From Neolewinella agarilytica (GTDB taxonomy: Bacteria > Bacteroidota > Bacteroidia > Chitinophagales > Saprospiraceae), in assembly GCF_900110645.1 (NCBI RefSeq), contig NZ_FOFB01000019.1:1-64000 (forward strand): a DNA stretch of 64,000 nucleotides. Direction: 5' to 3'. This document shows, piece by piece, positions 16,528 to 24,866 of this stretch (position 1 is the first letter of the stretch; the number at the start of each line of letters is the position of its first letter). The notes under the pieces were generated by a model. It was given only the letters and a program-made list of their open reading frames with translations, was not told the origin of the DNA and made no database searches. A program made the position numbers and the translations under genes.

Positions 16528-16549
16528 CGGCACCTGCGGCCCCGCGCCC
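16528..16549 (-). repeat. Dispersed GCAGGTGCA motif copy
   Basis: The minus-strand match GGGCGCGGGGCCGCAGGTGCCG is a diverged copy, inverted relative to the copy at 16274 and located before the rplU promoter. Confidence 0.5.
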
Positions 16550-16579
16550 AAACGTCTATAACTATATTTCCTCCCCCCC

Positions 16580-16610
16580 TTGCCTGAAAGAAAGAATCTG
16601 CTTACCTTTG
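16580..16610 (+). promoter_or_regulatory. rplU-rpmA promoter
   Basis: TTG (16580-16582), 20 bases and TACCTTTG (16603-16610) match the Bacteroidota housekeeping promoter; the rplU start follows 25 bases later. Confidence 0.7.
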
Positions 16611-16634
16611 CGCCCCAATTAAATACATTTTCTA

Positions 16635-16946
16635 ATGTTTGCAATCGTAACCATAGCCGGTCAGCAATTCAAAGTAGAGGAAGGTCAGGAGATCTTCGTC
16701 CACCGGCTAGAAGCCAAAGCTGGCGACTCCGTTAGCTTCGATACGGTCCACCTCACGTCTGGTGACGCAGGAACTACCGTTGGCACGCCGAACGTAAGTG
16801 GCGCCGGAATTGGCGCTACCGTAATTGATCACGTGAAAGGCGACAAAGTCGTTATCTTCAAGAAGAAGCGCCGTAAGGGCTACCGTAAGAAGAACGGTCA
16901 CCGTCAGCAGTTCACCAAGATTAAAATCGACAGCATCACGGTCTAG
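16635..16946 (+). CDS. rplU: Ribosomal protein bL21
   Basis: This 103-residue large-subunit protein aligns along its whole length with bL21: MFAIVTIAGQQFKVEEGQEIFVHRL, then the basic C-terminal block KKKRRKGYRKKNGHRQQFTKIKI that contacts 23S rRNA. In several Bacteroidota, from memory, L21 carries a C-terminal helix-hairpin-helix extension; this copy lacks it, while the neighbouring L27 has one. It is first in a two-gene operon with rpmA, 55 bases apart, under a good promoter. Confidence 0.97.
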   Translation: MFAIVTIAGQQFKVEEGQEIFVHRLEAKAGDSVSFDTVHLTSGDAGTTVGTPNVSGAGIGATVIDHVKGDKVVIFKKKRRKGYRKKNGHRQQFTKIKIDSITV

Positions 16947-17001
16947 TCACGGCCACATTTCTAACTTTTCCCCTTAGTGGGAAAGCCAAAATTTTTATAC
17001 C

Positions 17002-17910
17002 ATGGCACACAAAAAAGGTGTAGGTAGTACCGATAACGGCCGCGACAGTAATAGTAAACGCCTTGGCGTTAAGCTGTTCGGAGGCCAGGCCGCAAAAGCC
17101 GGCAACATTATTATTCGTCAGCGTGGCACGAAGTACCACCCCGGTGAGAACGTTTACATGGGTCGGGATTATACCATCCACGCCAAAGTAGACGGCAAAG
17201 TAACTTTCAAGAAGAGTTACCGTAACCGTATGTACGTTAGCATTCTGCCTGAAGGTGAAGTAGCCGCTCCGGCTCCGAAGCCAGCTCCGGCAAAAGCTAA
17301 GAAAGCAGCTCCGGCTCCTAAGCCCGTAGAGGCCAAGAAGCCAGAACCAGCTCCGGCACCAGCTCCTAAGCCAGAGCCCGCAGCGGAAGTACAAAAAGCT
17401 GCTGCTATCCCGGCAGAAGCTCCGGCCAAGAAGGCTCCTGCGAAGAAATCCAGCAAGATCGAGCTGCCCAGCGGCAAGAAGATTAAGCAGGATGACCTCA
17501 AAGTAGTTGAAGGCATCGGTCCTAAGATCGAAGGTCTGCTGCACGCTATCGACACATCAAAACCTGGCGTGAACTCGCTGAGGCTCCTCTGGAAAAAGTA
17601 CAGGCGATGCTCGATGAAGCTGGCCCACGCTACCGCATTCACAACCCCGCCACCTGGTCTGAGCAGGCACTGCTTGCTGCTGACGAGAAGTGGGCAGAAC
17701 TGGAAAAGCTCCAGGACGAACTTGACGGCGGTAAGCCGAAGAAGTAATTCTTCCCCCCCTACCCTCGTTTGCAGGTTATACCTGATAAAGCCCGGTCGTG
17801 CATCCCGCACGGCCGGGCTTTTTGTTTCAGTACGATTCGTGACCAACTTTACAGCTGAACCATTTTCCGGTTCAGGTTCGACAACTAAAGCCTGCTTACT
17901 ACGTTATTGA
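17002..17910 (+). CDS. rpmA: Ribosomal protein bL27 with extended, frameshifted tail
   Basis: Residues 1-85 are a normal bL27 ([36 protein letters not shown]). They are followed by an Ala/Pro/Lys-rich linker (about 88-155) and a helix-hairpin-helix start, [21 protein letters not shown]. The reading frame then breaks: in the -1 frame the sequence goes on as [20 protein letters not shown] and ends ELDGGKPKK with a stop at 17745-17747, while the annotated frame runs through the terminator to 17910 with unnatural sequence. The break fits a two-base CA duplication at 17553-17556 (GACACATC instead of GACATC). The likely intact product is 247 residues, 17002-17747. It may be a sequencing error, a mutation or recoding; the L27 core is unaffected. 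Confidence 0.9.
   Translation: MAHKKGVGSTDNGRDSNSKRLGVKLFGGQAAKAGNIIIRQRGTKYHPGENVYMGRDYTIHAKVDGKVTFKKSYRNRMYVSILPEGEVAAPAPKPAPAKAKKAAPAPKPVEAKKPEPAPAPAPKPEPAAEVQKAAAIPAEAPAKKAPAKKSSKIELPSGKKIKQDDLKVVEGIGPKIEGLLHAIDTSKPGVNSLRLLWKKYRRCSMKLAHATAFTTPPPGLSRHCLLLTRSGQNWKSSRTNLTAVSRRSNSSPPTLVCRLYLIKPGRASRTAGLFVSVRFVTNFTAEPFSGSGSTTKACLLRY
17788..17825 (+). terminator. Terminator of rplU-rpmA
   Basis: A stem of about 14 bp (AAGCCCGGTCGTGC with its partner ending GGCCGGGCTT) with a short ATCCC loop is followed by TTTTTGTTT. Its place 40 bases after the stop at 17747 supports that stop, not 17910, as the true end of rpmA. Confidence 0.85.
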
Positions 17911-18184
17911 AATACCACACGACGTCCCCAACCATTGGTTGACCCTACAGTTTATTTAAATTGGGAAGTGACTTAGGACTGTCTAGGGCGGGCCTCAAAG
18001 CCTTTGACTTGTCAGGCTTCTGAAATCCGGTGAAGATCGGGTGTAGGACAAGGGGATTACCGAACCAGACCAGCTATCCCAACCATGTTTTTTTTGAGGA
18101 GTCAAACCACTCCGGCGGGCGCGTGTGGGATTTTACTTTCGCTTTTGCGATCGATGAATCAATACCCCGCACTTCAGTATTTAC

Positions 18185-19624
18185 TTACACCAGCAAGTCC
18201 TTGACAACATGTCCGTGTACATCCGTGAGGCGATAGCGCCTTCCCTGATGCTTAAAGGTTAGCCGTTCGTGGTCAACGCCGAAGAGGTGCATTATCGTTG
18301 CGTGAAAGTCGTGAACGTGAACGGGATCCTTAACGATGTTGTAGCTCAGGTCGTCGGTTTCGCCGTAAGTGAAGCCCGGCTTTACACCGCCGCCAGCCAT
18401 CCACATAGTAAAGCAGCGCGGGTGATGGTCCCGGCCGTAGTTAGTCTCCGTAAGTTTTCCCTGGGAGTATACCGTGCGGCCGAACTCTCCTCCCCAGATC
18501 ACGAGCGTATCTTCGAGCAAGCCCCGCTGCTTAAGGTCTTTAACCAATGCTGCGGAGCCCTGGTCCGTATTCTTGGCCTGATTCTTGATTCCTCCGGGGA
18601 GGTAGACGTGTTGATCCCACCCCCGGTGATACAGAGCGACATAGCGCACATCCTTTTCGAGTAGCTTACGGGCCAGCAGACAGTTCGCGGCGTAGGTTCC
18701 GGGGTTTCGGCTGTCTGGGCCGTACATGTCGAAAATATGATCGGGCTCATCACTCATATCTGAGATTTCCGGAACGGAACTTTGCATCCGGTAGGCCATT
18801 TCATACTGGCTGATGCGCGCGTCAATTTCCGGATCGCCGTAGGCGGACTTTTGCACGCCGTTAAGTTCCTTTAGATAACCTAGCATCCGGTTACGGTCGC
18901 CGGCGTCATAGCCTTCCGGGTCGTTCAGGTAGAGCACCGGGTCTTTGCCCGAGGTAAACTGTACTCCCTGGTGTTGGGTAGGCAAAAACCCATTGCCCCA
19001 CAGGCGCGCGTAAAGCGGCTGACCGCCGGCATTCTTGGACTGCAGAACGACAAAGGTAGGCAGGTTATCATTCAAAGAACCCAGCCCGTAGCTCATCCAG
19101 GAACCGATACTTGGCCGGCCCGGTAACTGGTGCCCCGTATGGAAAAAGGTGATGGCCGGGTCATGATTGATCTGCTCGGTATACAGAGACTTTACGAAAC
19201 AAAGATCATCAACGATTCCGGCGGTATGTGGCATCAGCTCACTTACCCATGCACCGGATTCTCCGTGCCGCTTAAAGTCAAAGATCGACGGGGCGATGGG
19301 CAGACTGGCCTGATCCGCACTCATTCCCGTAAGGCGTTGTCCTTTACGAATAGAGGGGGGCAAATCCTGCCCGAACATATCCTTGAGCTTCGGTTTGTAA
19401 TCAAAGGTCTCCAGCTGAGAAGGGCCACCACTCTGGAAGAGGAAAACAATCCGCTTGGCCCGGGGGGCGAAGTGCGGCAGCCCGGGGATTGCCTTAATAA
19501 GATCCTCCTGGCTTTCAGCCTTCATCAAATTACTGAGAGCCAAAGCACCGATACCAAGCGTAGCCTTCGTGAAGAAGTTTCGCCGGTCCATCCGCTGCTG
19601 CGCCTTAAAGAGTTCGTTGAGCAT
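18185..19624 (-). CDS. DUF1501 domain protein
   Basis: This 479-residue protein of the DUF1501 (sulfatase/alkaline-phosphatase-fold) family has a twin-arginine-like leader [22 protein letters not shown] (from residue 12) and [23 protein letters not shown] after it. Later marks are [25 protein letters not shown] and the C-terminal [25 protein letters not shown], where clustered Asp/His residues could bind metal. It is encoded 27 bases downstream of the DUF1549/1553 gene; this pair is widespread in Planctomycetota and some Bacteroidota and is suspected to act on sulfated or complex polysaccharides. No reaction has been shown for it here. Confidence 0.92.
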   Translation of the reverse strand: MLNELFKAQQRMDRRNFFTKATLGIGALALSNLMKAESQEDLIKAIPGLPHFAPRAKRIVFLFQSGGPSQLETFDYKPKLKDMFGQDLPPSIRKGQRLTGMSADQASLPIAPSIFDFKRHGESGAWVSELMPHTAGIVDDLCFVKSLYTEQINHDPAITFFHTGHQLPGRPSIGSWMSYGLGSLNDNLPTFVVLQSKNAGGQPLYARLWGNGFLPTQHQGVQFTSGKDPVLYLNDPEGYDAGDRNRMLGYLKELNGVQKSAYGDPEIDARISQYEMAYRMQSSVPEISDMSDEPDHIFDMYGPDSRNPGTYAANCLLARKLLEKDVRYVALYHRGWDQHVYLPGGIKNQAKNTDQGSAALVKDLKQRGLLEDTLVIWGGEFGRTVYSQGKLTETNYGRDHHPRCFTMWMAGGGVKPGFTYGETDDLSYNIVKDPVHVHDFHATIMHLFGVDHERLTFKHQGRRYRLTDVHGHVVKDLLV

Positions 19625-19651
19625 ATTCGTTTATTGTAATCTTCAGGGAAA

Positions 19652-22600
19652 TTAGCGCTTGGTAATCACGGCATCTGAGTTAATGATAACGCTGGCCAAC
19701 ACGGCATCGGTGGCAACTTCTACGCGGTCTAGTTCGGGGTTCACCCGGGAGAAACCAGCCGTCAGCCAACCATCTGCTTTGGCCGGATTTTCACTGAAGG
19801 CCAGCCGTTCGTTTTCTCTGATTTGCTGCAGCAGGCTTACTTCTTCCTCAACCGGAGGCCGGCCACTCAGGTGAGTAAATATTTTCGTAATGGCTTTGCC
19901 CTTGTCAGTAGATTCCGTGATCTGAGCGCCAAGCACCCTGGCGGCTTCCACAAAAGCAGGATCGTTCATCAGTACCAGAGCCTGCAAAGGGGTATTCGTC
20001 TCCTGCCGGCTTACCGTACACTCATTTCGGTTGGGTACATCAAAAGTTCCCAGCGTTGGATGAGGGACCGTTCTTTTCCAGAAGACATACAGACTACGTC
20101 GATAGAGCGCGTCTCCTTCATCCTGCACGTAAGTAGCATTATTCATTTTCCAAAGACCTTCTGGCTGGTAGGGTTTTACACTTTTGCCACCGATTTTGGC
20201 GGCCAGTAATCCACTTGCGGCCAGTGCATTGTCCCGGATCATCTCTGCCTCCAGTCGCCCGGAAGGGCCACGGGCGAGCCATACATTGTCTACATCCGCC
20301 AGTCGTTGTTCTTCACTTATGGGTTTAGAACTTTGCCGGTAGGCACGGCTCATCACGATTAGTTTCTGCAGGGCTTTTGTGTCCCAGCCATTATTTTCAT
20401 ATTCAATGGCCAGCCAGTCAAGTAGTTCCGGGTGGGTAGGCAACTCTCCCTGGTTACCAAAGTCAGCAGCTGTTTTTACGAGCCCGCGGCCAAAGAATTG
20501 CTGCCAGTAACGATTAATGGCTACCCGGGCCGTCAGCGGATGCCCGGGCTGAAAGAGCCATTTTGCCAGCCCAAGCCGGTTGGCCGGAGCGTCTTTAAGT
20601 GGTGGCATTAGCCAGTTCAGTGTTTGGGACTGAACGGGGTCAGTAGGAGAATCATACAGTCCCCGATCCAGAATATGAGATTGCCGGGGTTTATCCATCT
20701 CCTTCATCACCATGATTTCCTGTACGCCTTCCAGGCTATCAACCAGTTTTTGTCGTACAGCGTAGAGTTCCTTAAGCCCTTTGGTGTAGTTTTTCGATTG
20801 TGTTGCCAGGTAATAATCCGTTAAGTCCTCTCTTTCAGTCACTGACAATTGTCCGGGAGCTTTCGCCAATGTAGTTGCTAACCCGGCAGGATCCCCGAGT
20901 TGTTGTACTTCTACTGACGATAATTGACGGTCATAGACCATGACGTTATCAATAGCAGCTCCTTTAATTCCCCGGCCTCGCCAGCGGGCACCGATTTGCA
21001 AACCCGGTTCAATAGCGTCTTTGTAGATAGCATCCCGCATTTCATTAAAGATGATATCCCGGGTCAGGTCATCGTTCTTTACTTCCGTATCCAGTTCCCG
21101 TCCATTGAAATACAAGCGATATCCGGCTGCAGAACTCGAGCCGTCATAAGTGATCATCAGCTGAATCCACTCCTCTCGCGGCAGGTCAATTTCCGCGAAC
21201 TCGACGATCGAATTACCTGGGTTTACGTGCGCCATCAGGAGCTGAAGCCCGGTACTGTCCAGATATAAATGATAGCCTCGTTCACCATGCAGGCGGGTGC
21301 CCTGCCCCTTATGGAAGATAAAGCCCGTTTGCAGCTCGGCAGGAATTTTTATGTCCAGGCCGATACTAAAGGGTTCGTGGCGACTGAATACACCGACGGG
21401 CTTGAGGTCAAGCCAGGCATCTCCATCCAGTGCCAGCCCCTTACCTGTTCTGCCTTTTGTCAGAACGGGCACTTCATTATTGGAAAATTTACGGTCCATT
21501 CGTCCTTTCTGTCCGGGCCGAACGGAGTTTTTCAACTGAGTATCGTCAAGGGCATAGTGCGCTACTTTACCAATGGGTTGCCCCAGCCGTTGGTAGGCTT
21601 TTCTTTCGATCCAGTTTTGCGCATCACTTTGTTCATCAGCAGTAATGCCCGCAATGGTACCTTCTGTCTTCTTTTCCAGTTGCTTTAAAAAAGTAATAAT
21701 GCTGTCTTGCCGGGGTGTTGGAAGGTCAAGCCGTGGAGATGGGGTTGCTCCGTCCCAGGGAATCAAGCCTGCTTCATCAACGTTGTTGAAGTAGCTGTAT
21801 ATCTCATAGTAGTTTCGTTGGCTGATGGGGTCAAACTTATGATCATGGCACTTGGCACAAGACAGCGTAAGGCCCATGATTCCCGTCCCCAGCACATCTG
21901 CCCGATCCGCTACATAAGCGCTTCTGAACTCTTCCTCGATGATTCCACCTTCCAGGTTTTGTGGGTGCAGGCGGTTGAATCCCGTTGCCAGAATTTGCTC
22001 CCGGCTGGCGTCGGGCAGTAAATCACCGGCCAGTTGCCAGGTCACGAACTGGTCATAGGGCATGTTTTCATTAAAGCTTTTAATGACCCAATCCCGCCAG
22101 GGCGACATATCCCGATAGCGATCAACGGTGTAGCCGTGGGTATCTGCATAACGGGCCAGATCCATCCATTGCACCGCCATTCTTTCCCCGTACTGAGGGC
22201 TGGCCAGCAGTCTGTCCACCTGTTTTTCGTAGGCGTCCGGGCTATTGTCATTAACGAATGCCGCAATTTCCTCCGGTGTAGGAGGTAAGCCCGTGAGGTC
22301 AAAACTTACTCTGCGCAGCAGTAAGTCCCGGTCTGCCTCAGGAGCAAAGCCAAATTTCTTTTCCGATTGCTTCCGTCTTACAAATTGATCAATGGCGGTT
22401 TCATTCCATTCTGCTTCCGCTACTTGTGGCGGGGTCGGACGGCTGGGTGGGGAAAAAGCCCAGTGATCGGCGTAGGGCATTCCCTGGTCAATCCATTTAG
22501 CGATAACGGCTTTTTCGTATTCAGAGAGTGGAATTTTAGCGGATGCTGCCGGCATTACGAAATCAGGATCATCACTGAGAATTCGTGCCAGGATATCCTT

Positions 22601-22831
22601 TCCACTAGCATGTCCGGGTTCATCCAGCCGAAGACCAGCATCCCGCTTAGCTTCATCAGGCCCGTGGCAGAGGAAGCATTTGTCCGACAGTACCGGCTTG
22701 ACGTGAATATTGAAATCCAACTCCTCCGGCAATTCATCATACGCGACGGACACTCCCTCTGGCAAACCGGGGCCACAACCGTAAAACAGAAGGGTAAACG
22801 ACACAATAGCGGTAGTCAATAGAAATCTCAT
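19652..22831 (-). CDS. PSCyt1/PSCyt2/DUF1553 (PSD1) lipoprotein
   Basis: The 1,059-residue exported lipoprotein starts at 22831 (MRFLLTTAIVSFTLLFYGC, lipobox FYGC). It has a planctomycete-type cytochrome c domain with CFLCHG (52-56) and DAGLRLD, then a PSCyt2/DUF1549 domain with RVSFDLTGLPPTPEE (about 172-186) and CAKCHDHKFDPI, an inserted LamG-like concanavalin domain (about 430-640, e.g. FSIGLDIKIPAEL), and the C-terminal DUF1553/PSD1 domain with RVAINRYWQQFFGRGLVKT and NRNECTVSRQETNTPLQALVLMNDP. The two CxxCH motifs predict covalent heme. It precedes DUF1501 in one operon. A TATCTTTG box sits 6 bases before the ATG, which implies a nearly leaderless mRNA. Confidence 0.93.
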   Translation of the reverse strand: MRFLLTTAIVSFTLLFYGCGPGLPEGVSVAYDELPEELDFNIHVKPVLSDKCFLCHGPDEAKRDAGLRLDEPGHASGKDILARILSDDPDFVMPAASAKIPLSEYEKAVIAKWIDQGMPYADHWAFSPPSRPTPPQVAEAEWNETAIDQFVRRKQSEKKFGFAPEADRDLLLRRVSFDLTGLPPTPEEIAAFVNDNSPDAYEKQVDRLLASPQYGERMAVQWMDLARYADTHGYTVDRYRDMSPWRDWVIKSFNENMPYDQFVTWQLAGDLLPDASREQILATGFNRLHPQNLEGGIIEEEFRSAYVADRADVLGTGIMGLTLSCAKCHDHKFDPISQRNYYEIYSYFNNVDEAGLIPWDGATPSPRLDLPTPRQDSIITFLKQLEKKTEGTIAGITADEQSDAQNWIERKAYQRLGQPIGKVAHYALDDTQLKNSVRPGQKGRMDRKFSNNEVPVLTKGRTGKGLALDGDAWLDLKPVGVFSRHEPFSIGLDIKIPAELQTGFIFHKGQGTRLHGERGYHLYLDSTGLQLLMAHVNPGNSIVEFAEIDLPREEWIQLMITYDGSSSAAGYRLYFNGRELDTEVKNDDLTRDIIFNEMRDAIYKDAIEPGLQIGARWRGRGIKGAAIDNVMVYDRQLSSVEVQQLGDPAGLATTLAKAPGQLSVTEREDLTDYYLATQSKNYTKGLKELYAVRQKLVDSLEGVQEIMVMKEMDKPRQSHILDRGLYDSPTDPVQSQTLNWLMPPLKDAPANRLGLAKWLFQPGHPLTARVAINRYWQQFFGRGLVKTAADFGNQGELPTHPELLDWLAIEYENNGWDTKALQKLIVMSRAYRQSSKPISEEQRLADVDNVWLARGPSGRLEAEMIRDNALAASGLLAAKIGGKSVKPYQPEGLWKMNNATYVQDEGDALYRRSLYVFWKRTVPHPTLGTFDVPNRNECTVSRQETNTPLQALVLMNDPAFVEAARVLGAQITESTDKGKAITKIFTHLSGRPPVEEEVSLLQQIRENERLAFSENPAKADGWLTAGFSRVNPELDRVEVATDAVLASVIINSDAVITKR

Positions 22832-22836
22832 GCTTC

Positions 22837-22844
22837 CAAAGATA
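22837..22844 (-). promoter_or_regulatory. -7 box before the DUF1553 gene
   Basis: TATCTTTG on the minus strand matches TAnnTTTG, directly upstream of the ATG at 22831. No TTG stands at 19-21 bases, so confidence is modest. Confidence 0.4.
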
Positions 22845-22955
22845 GCTGCTATAAGGCAGCGCAATTACCACAAATGGCCAATAGTATTATACGGATGAAC
22901 TATCCCTGATATGGAGAACGCTTATAACCATATGTTAGGGCATAAGGTGATCATT

Positions 22956-22975
22956 AGGCGCTACCGCAGGTGCCG
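22956..22975 (+). repeat. Dispersed GCAGGTGCA motif copy
   Basis: AGGCGCTACCGCAGGTGCCG is a diverged copy in the 448-base divergent gap between the DUF1553 gene and the helicase. Nothing else is recognised in that gap except the helicase promoter and leader. Confidence 0.5.
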
Positions 22976-23130
22976 GGTTTGACTGAAGGGCAAAGAAAGT
23001 TAAGTATAGATATTTCCCTTCCTGCTAATGATTGAGATAGACGTAAAGAAAAATCGACACAAAATGTCTCAACCAAGAGGGGCCGCAATTCGTTACTTGG
23101 AATAGCAAAGAGCAGCAAACTAAAAATGTG

Positions 23131-23279
23131 TACCTTTGCGGTCAAATTCCGATGAGCGGGTCTTTAGCCCTGTGGATTACTGTCGGTCTCAGCGCAGTTA
23201 AGCGCCTTTTATCTTTCAACCTCGGATCCTGAGCGTGTTGTAATCCCGCTGATCTCAAGGTTCTCCCCTGAATTACCTT
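23131..23279 (+). promoter_or_regulatory. Promoter and long 5' leader of the DEAD-box helicase
   Basis: TACCTTTG (23131-23138) is a perfect -7 box, leaving about 135 untranslated bases before the ATG. The leader has several short complementary segments (GCGCAGTTAAGCGC, GATCCTGAGC). Long leaders are typical of cold-induced or self-controlled RNA helicases, but I recognise no named RNA element. Confidence 0.45.
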
Positions 23280-24527
23280 ATGAGTAATAATCGTTCCGGT
23301 GGTGGCAATAGCCGCCCCAATAGCTCCCGTCGTAAAAAATCTAACGGCGGAGGCGCTAACCGTGGCCGTGGTGGCCGCCCTGACCGCCGCGGAAGCGGTG
23401 GTGGCCGATCTAAGCACAACTACAAGCCCATTGCGGCTGAACTGATGGTACACGAAGCGGTACCGATGAAAAAAGTAGAGTACATCTCTAAAACCGTCTA
23501 TGACGATTGGGATCTTCACCCTAAGCTGAAGATTGCCATCCGTAATGCGGGCTGGACCCGCCCTACACAGATTCAGGAAGAAGCCTTTTCTGCTATCGTT
23601 GACCTGAGAGACGTAATGGGTATTGCCACTACGGGTACCGGTAAAACGGGTGCTTTTCTTATTCCCGTCATTGATGCCTTGCTGAAGGACGAGCCGTTCC
23701 AAACGCTTGTTCTCGCTCCTACCCGCGAGCTGGCCCTGCAGATTGAGCAAGAGTTTATCACCCTGACTAAGGGCATGACTTTCACCTCCATCACACTTAT
23801 CGGTGGCCGTAACATCAACACTGACATCCAGAAGCTGCGTCGTGACTATGACCTGGTAGTCGCCACCCCCGGCCGACTTAAAGACCTCCACGGCCAGAAG
23901 AAGATTGACCTGAAGGAAGCTTCGGTTCTTATCCTTGATGAGTTCGACCGGATGCTCGATATGGGCTTCCAGAAGGACGTTATTTACCTTGCCGACCAGA
24001 TGGGCGAACGGGACCAAACCATGCTCTTCTCCGCTACCCTGGACAAAACCCAGAAAAAGATCATCGATCATTTCCTGGACGACCCCGTAACGGTAGCCGT
24101 CAGTAGTGGTGAGGCTTCTGCGGAGCACATCAACCAAACGGTTCGCTACGTTAGCGGAGACGAGAAGTTCAACGAACTGATCTCCCTGCTGAAAGAGCCG
24201 GAACTGAAGCGCGTTTTGGTCTTCGCTGAAACCAAGCACCGCGTGAAGAAGATCACTAAGAAACTGAACCAGGCGGGTATTTCTGCCGACGAAATTCATG
24301 GTAACAAGAGCCAGAACTACCGGCAGAAGGCGCTCAAAGCCTTTAAGCACGGTAAGGTGAAAGCACTCTGTGCTACTGACGTTGCCGCTCGCGGCCTTGA
24401 CATTGATGACATCACCCACGTGATCAACTTCGAAGCCCCAACGGACTACGACGTTTACATCCACCGGGTTGGCCGTACGGGCCGTGCTGGTAAGACGGGT
24501 GAGGCGATTACGTTTGTGGACGCTTAG
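23280..24527 (+). CDS. DEAD-box RNA helicase (DEFD variant)
   Basis: The 415-residue ATP-dependent RNA helicase has an N-terminal Arg/Gly/Asn-rich tail (1-47), which is likely to bind RNA. The Q motif region WTRPTQIQ (92-99) is followed by motif I ATTGTGKT (116-123), PTRELA (147-152), motif II DEFD (220-223) where most relatives read DEAD, SAT (251-253), ARGLDI and HRVGRTGR (395-402). All catalytic motifs are present and the third-position Phe in motif II should still hydrolyse ATP. The RGG-like tail at the N-terminus rather than the C-terminus is unusual. A long leader suggests regulation at the RNA level. A dispersed repeat and a terminator follow. Confidence 0.95.
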   Translation: MSNNRSGGGNSRPNSSRRKKSNGGGANRGRGGRPDRRGSGGGRSKHNYKPIAAELMVHEAVPMKKVEYISKTVYDDWDLHPKLKIAIRNAGWTRPTQIQEEAFSAIVDLRDVMGIATTGTGKTGAFLIPVIDALLKDEPFQTLVLAPTRELALQIEQEFITLTKGMTFTSITLIGGRNINTDIQKLRRDYDLVVATPGRLKDLHGQKKIDLKEASVLILDEFDRMLDMGFQKDVIYLADQMGERDQTMLFSATLDKTQKKIIDHFLDDPVTVAVSSGEASAEHINQTVRYVSGDEKFNELISLLKEPELKRVLVFAETKHRVKKITKKLNQAGISADEIHGNKSQNYRQKALKAFKHGKVKALCATDVAARGLDIDDITHVINFEAPTDYDVYIHRVGRTGRAGKTGEAITFVDA

Positions 24528-24528
24528 G

Positions 24529-24582
24529 CAGTATGATCGTAATGGTAGTAGTCATAATATGATAGTAGCTACCGCACCTTGG
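24529..24582 (-). repeat. GCGGTAGC family copy
   Basis: Read on the minus strand it is AGGTGCGGTAGCTACTATCA and then a CTA-rich tail. It matches the copy at 34999-35050 almost base for base and begins right after the helicase stop. Confidence 0.65.
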
Positions 24583-24616
24583 AGGTTTTGCCTCCAATAA
24601 AATAACTTTGATAGAG

Positions 24617-24655
24617 CACAGGGCTGGAACCGGAAGGTTCTGGCCCTGTGTTTTT
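24617..24655 (+). terminator. Terminator of the helicase gene
   Basis: A 15-bp stem (CACAGGGCTGGAACC and partner, two wobble pairs) with loop GGAA is followed by TTTTT. A smaller hairpin TTGGAGG/CCTCCAA lies just before it at 24580-24598. The rest of the 339-base gap holds only repeat-like sequence, including the palindrome at 24844. Confidence 0.85.
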
Positions 24656-24843
24656 ACATTTCAAAAGAATAACAGGCTCCGCCCGCCGCTTTAGCTGCCT
24701 TCTGGCACGCCAGTAGCGGTTCTGTCTAATAATGGTGCCTGGCGCCAAACTAGTGCAGTGTAAACTAAGTATTCGTTGGTTTTTCCCGTGAAGGGCTACC
24801 GTACTTACCCGCTCCGGGAGCCTTCGGCCCCGTTCGCCGCTGA

Positions 24844-24862
24844 CGGCTGAAGCCGTCGCTAC
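24844..24862 (-). repeat. GGCTGAAGCC palindromic repeat
   Basis: CGGCTGAAGCCGTCGCTAC recurs with one change (CGGCTGAAGCCGCCGCTAC) at 47706-47724. Both copies sit at the 3' end of a minus-strand gene, so they may form transcript-end hairpins. Confidence 0.6.
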
Positions 24863-24866
24863 AGAC

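Noticed and set aside
23142..24464. 440-residue minus-strand frame opposite the helicase
   Set aside because: It is a shadow frame; the plus strand has all helicase motifs.
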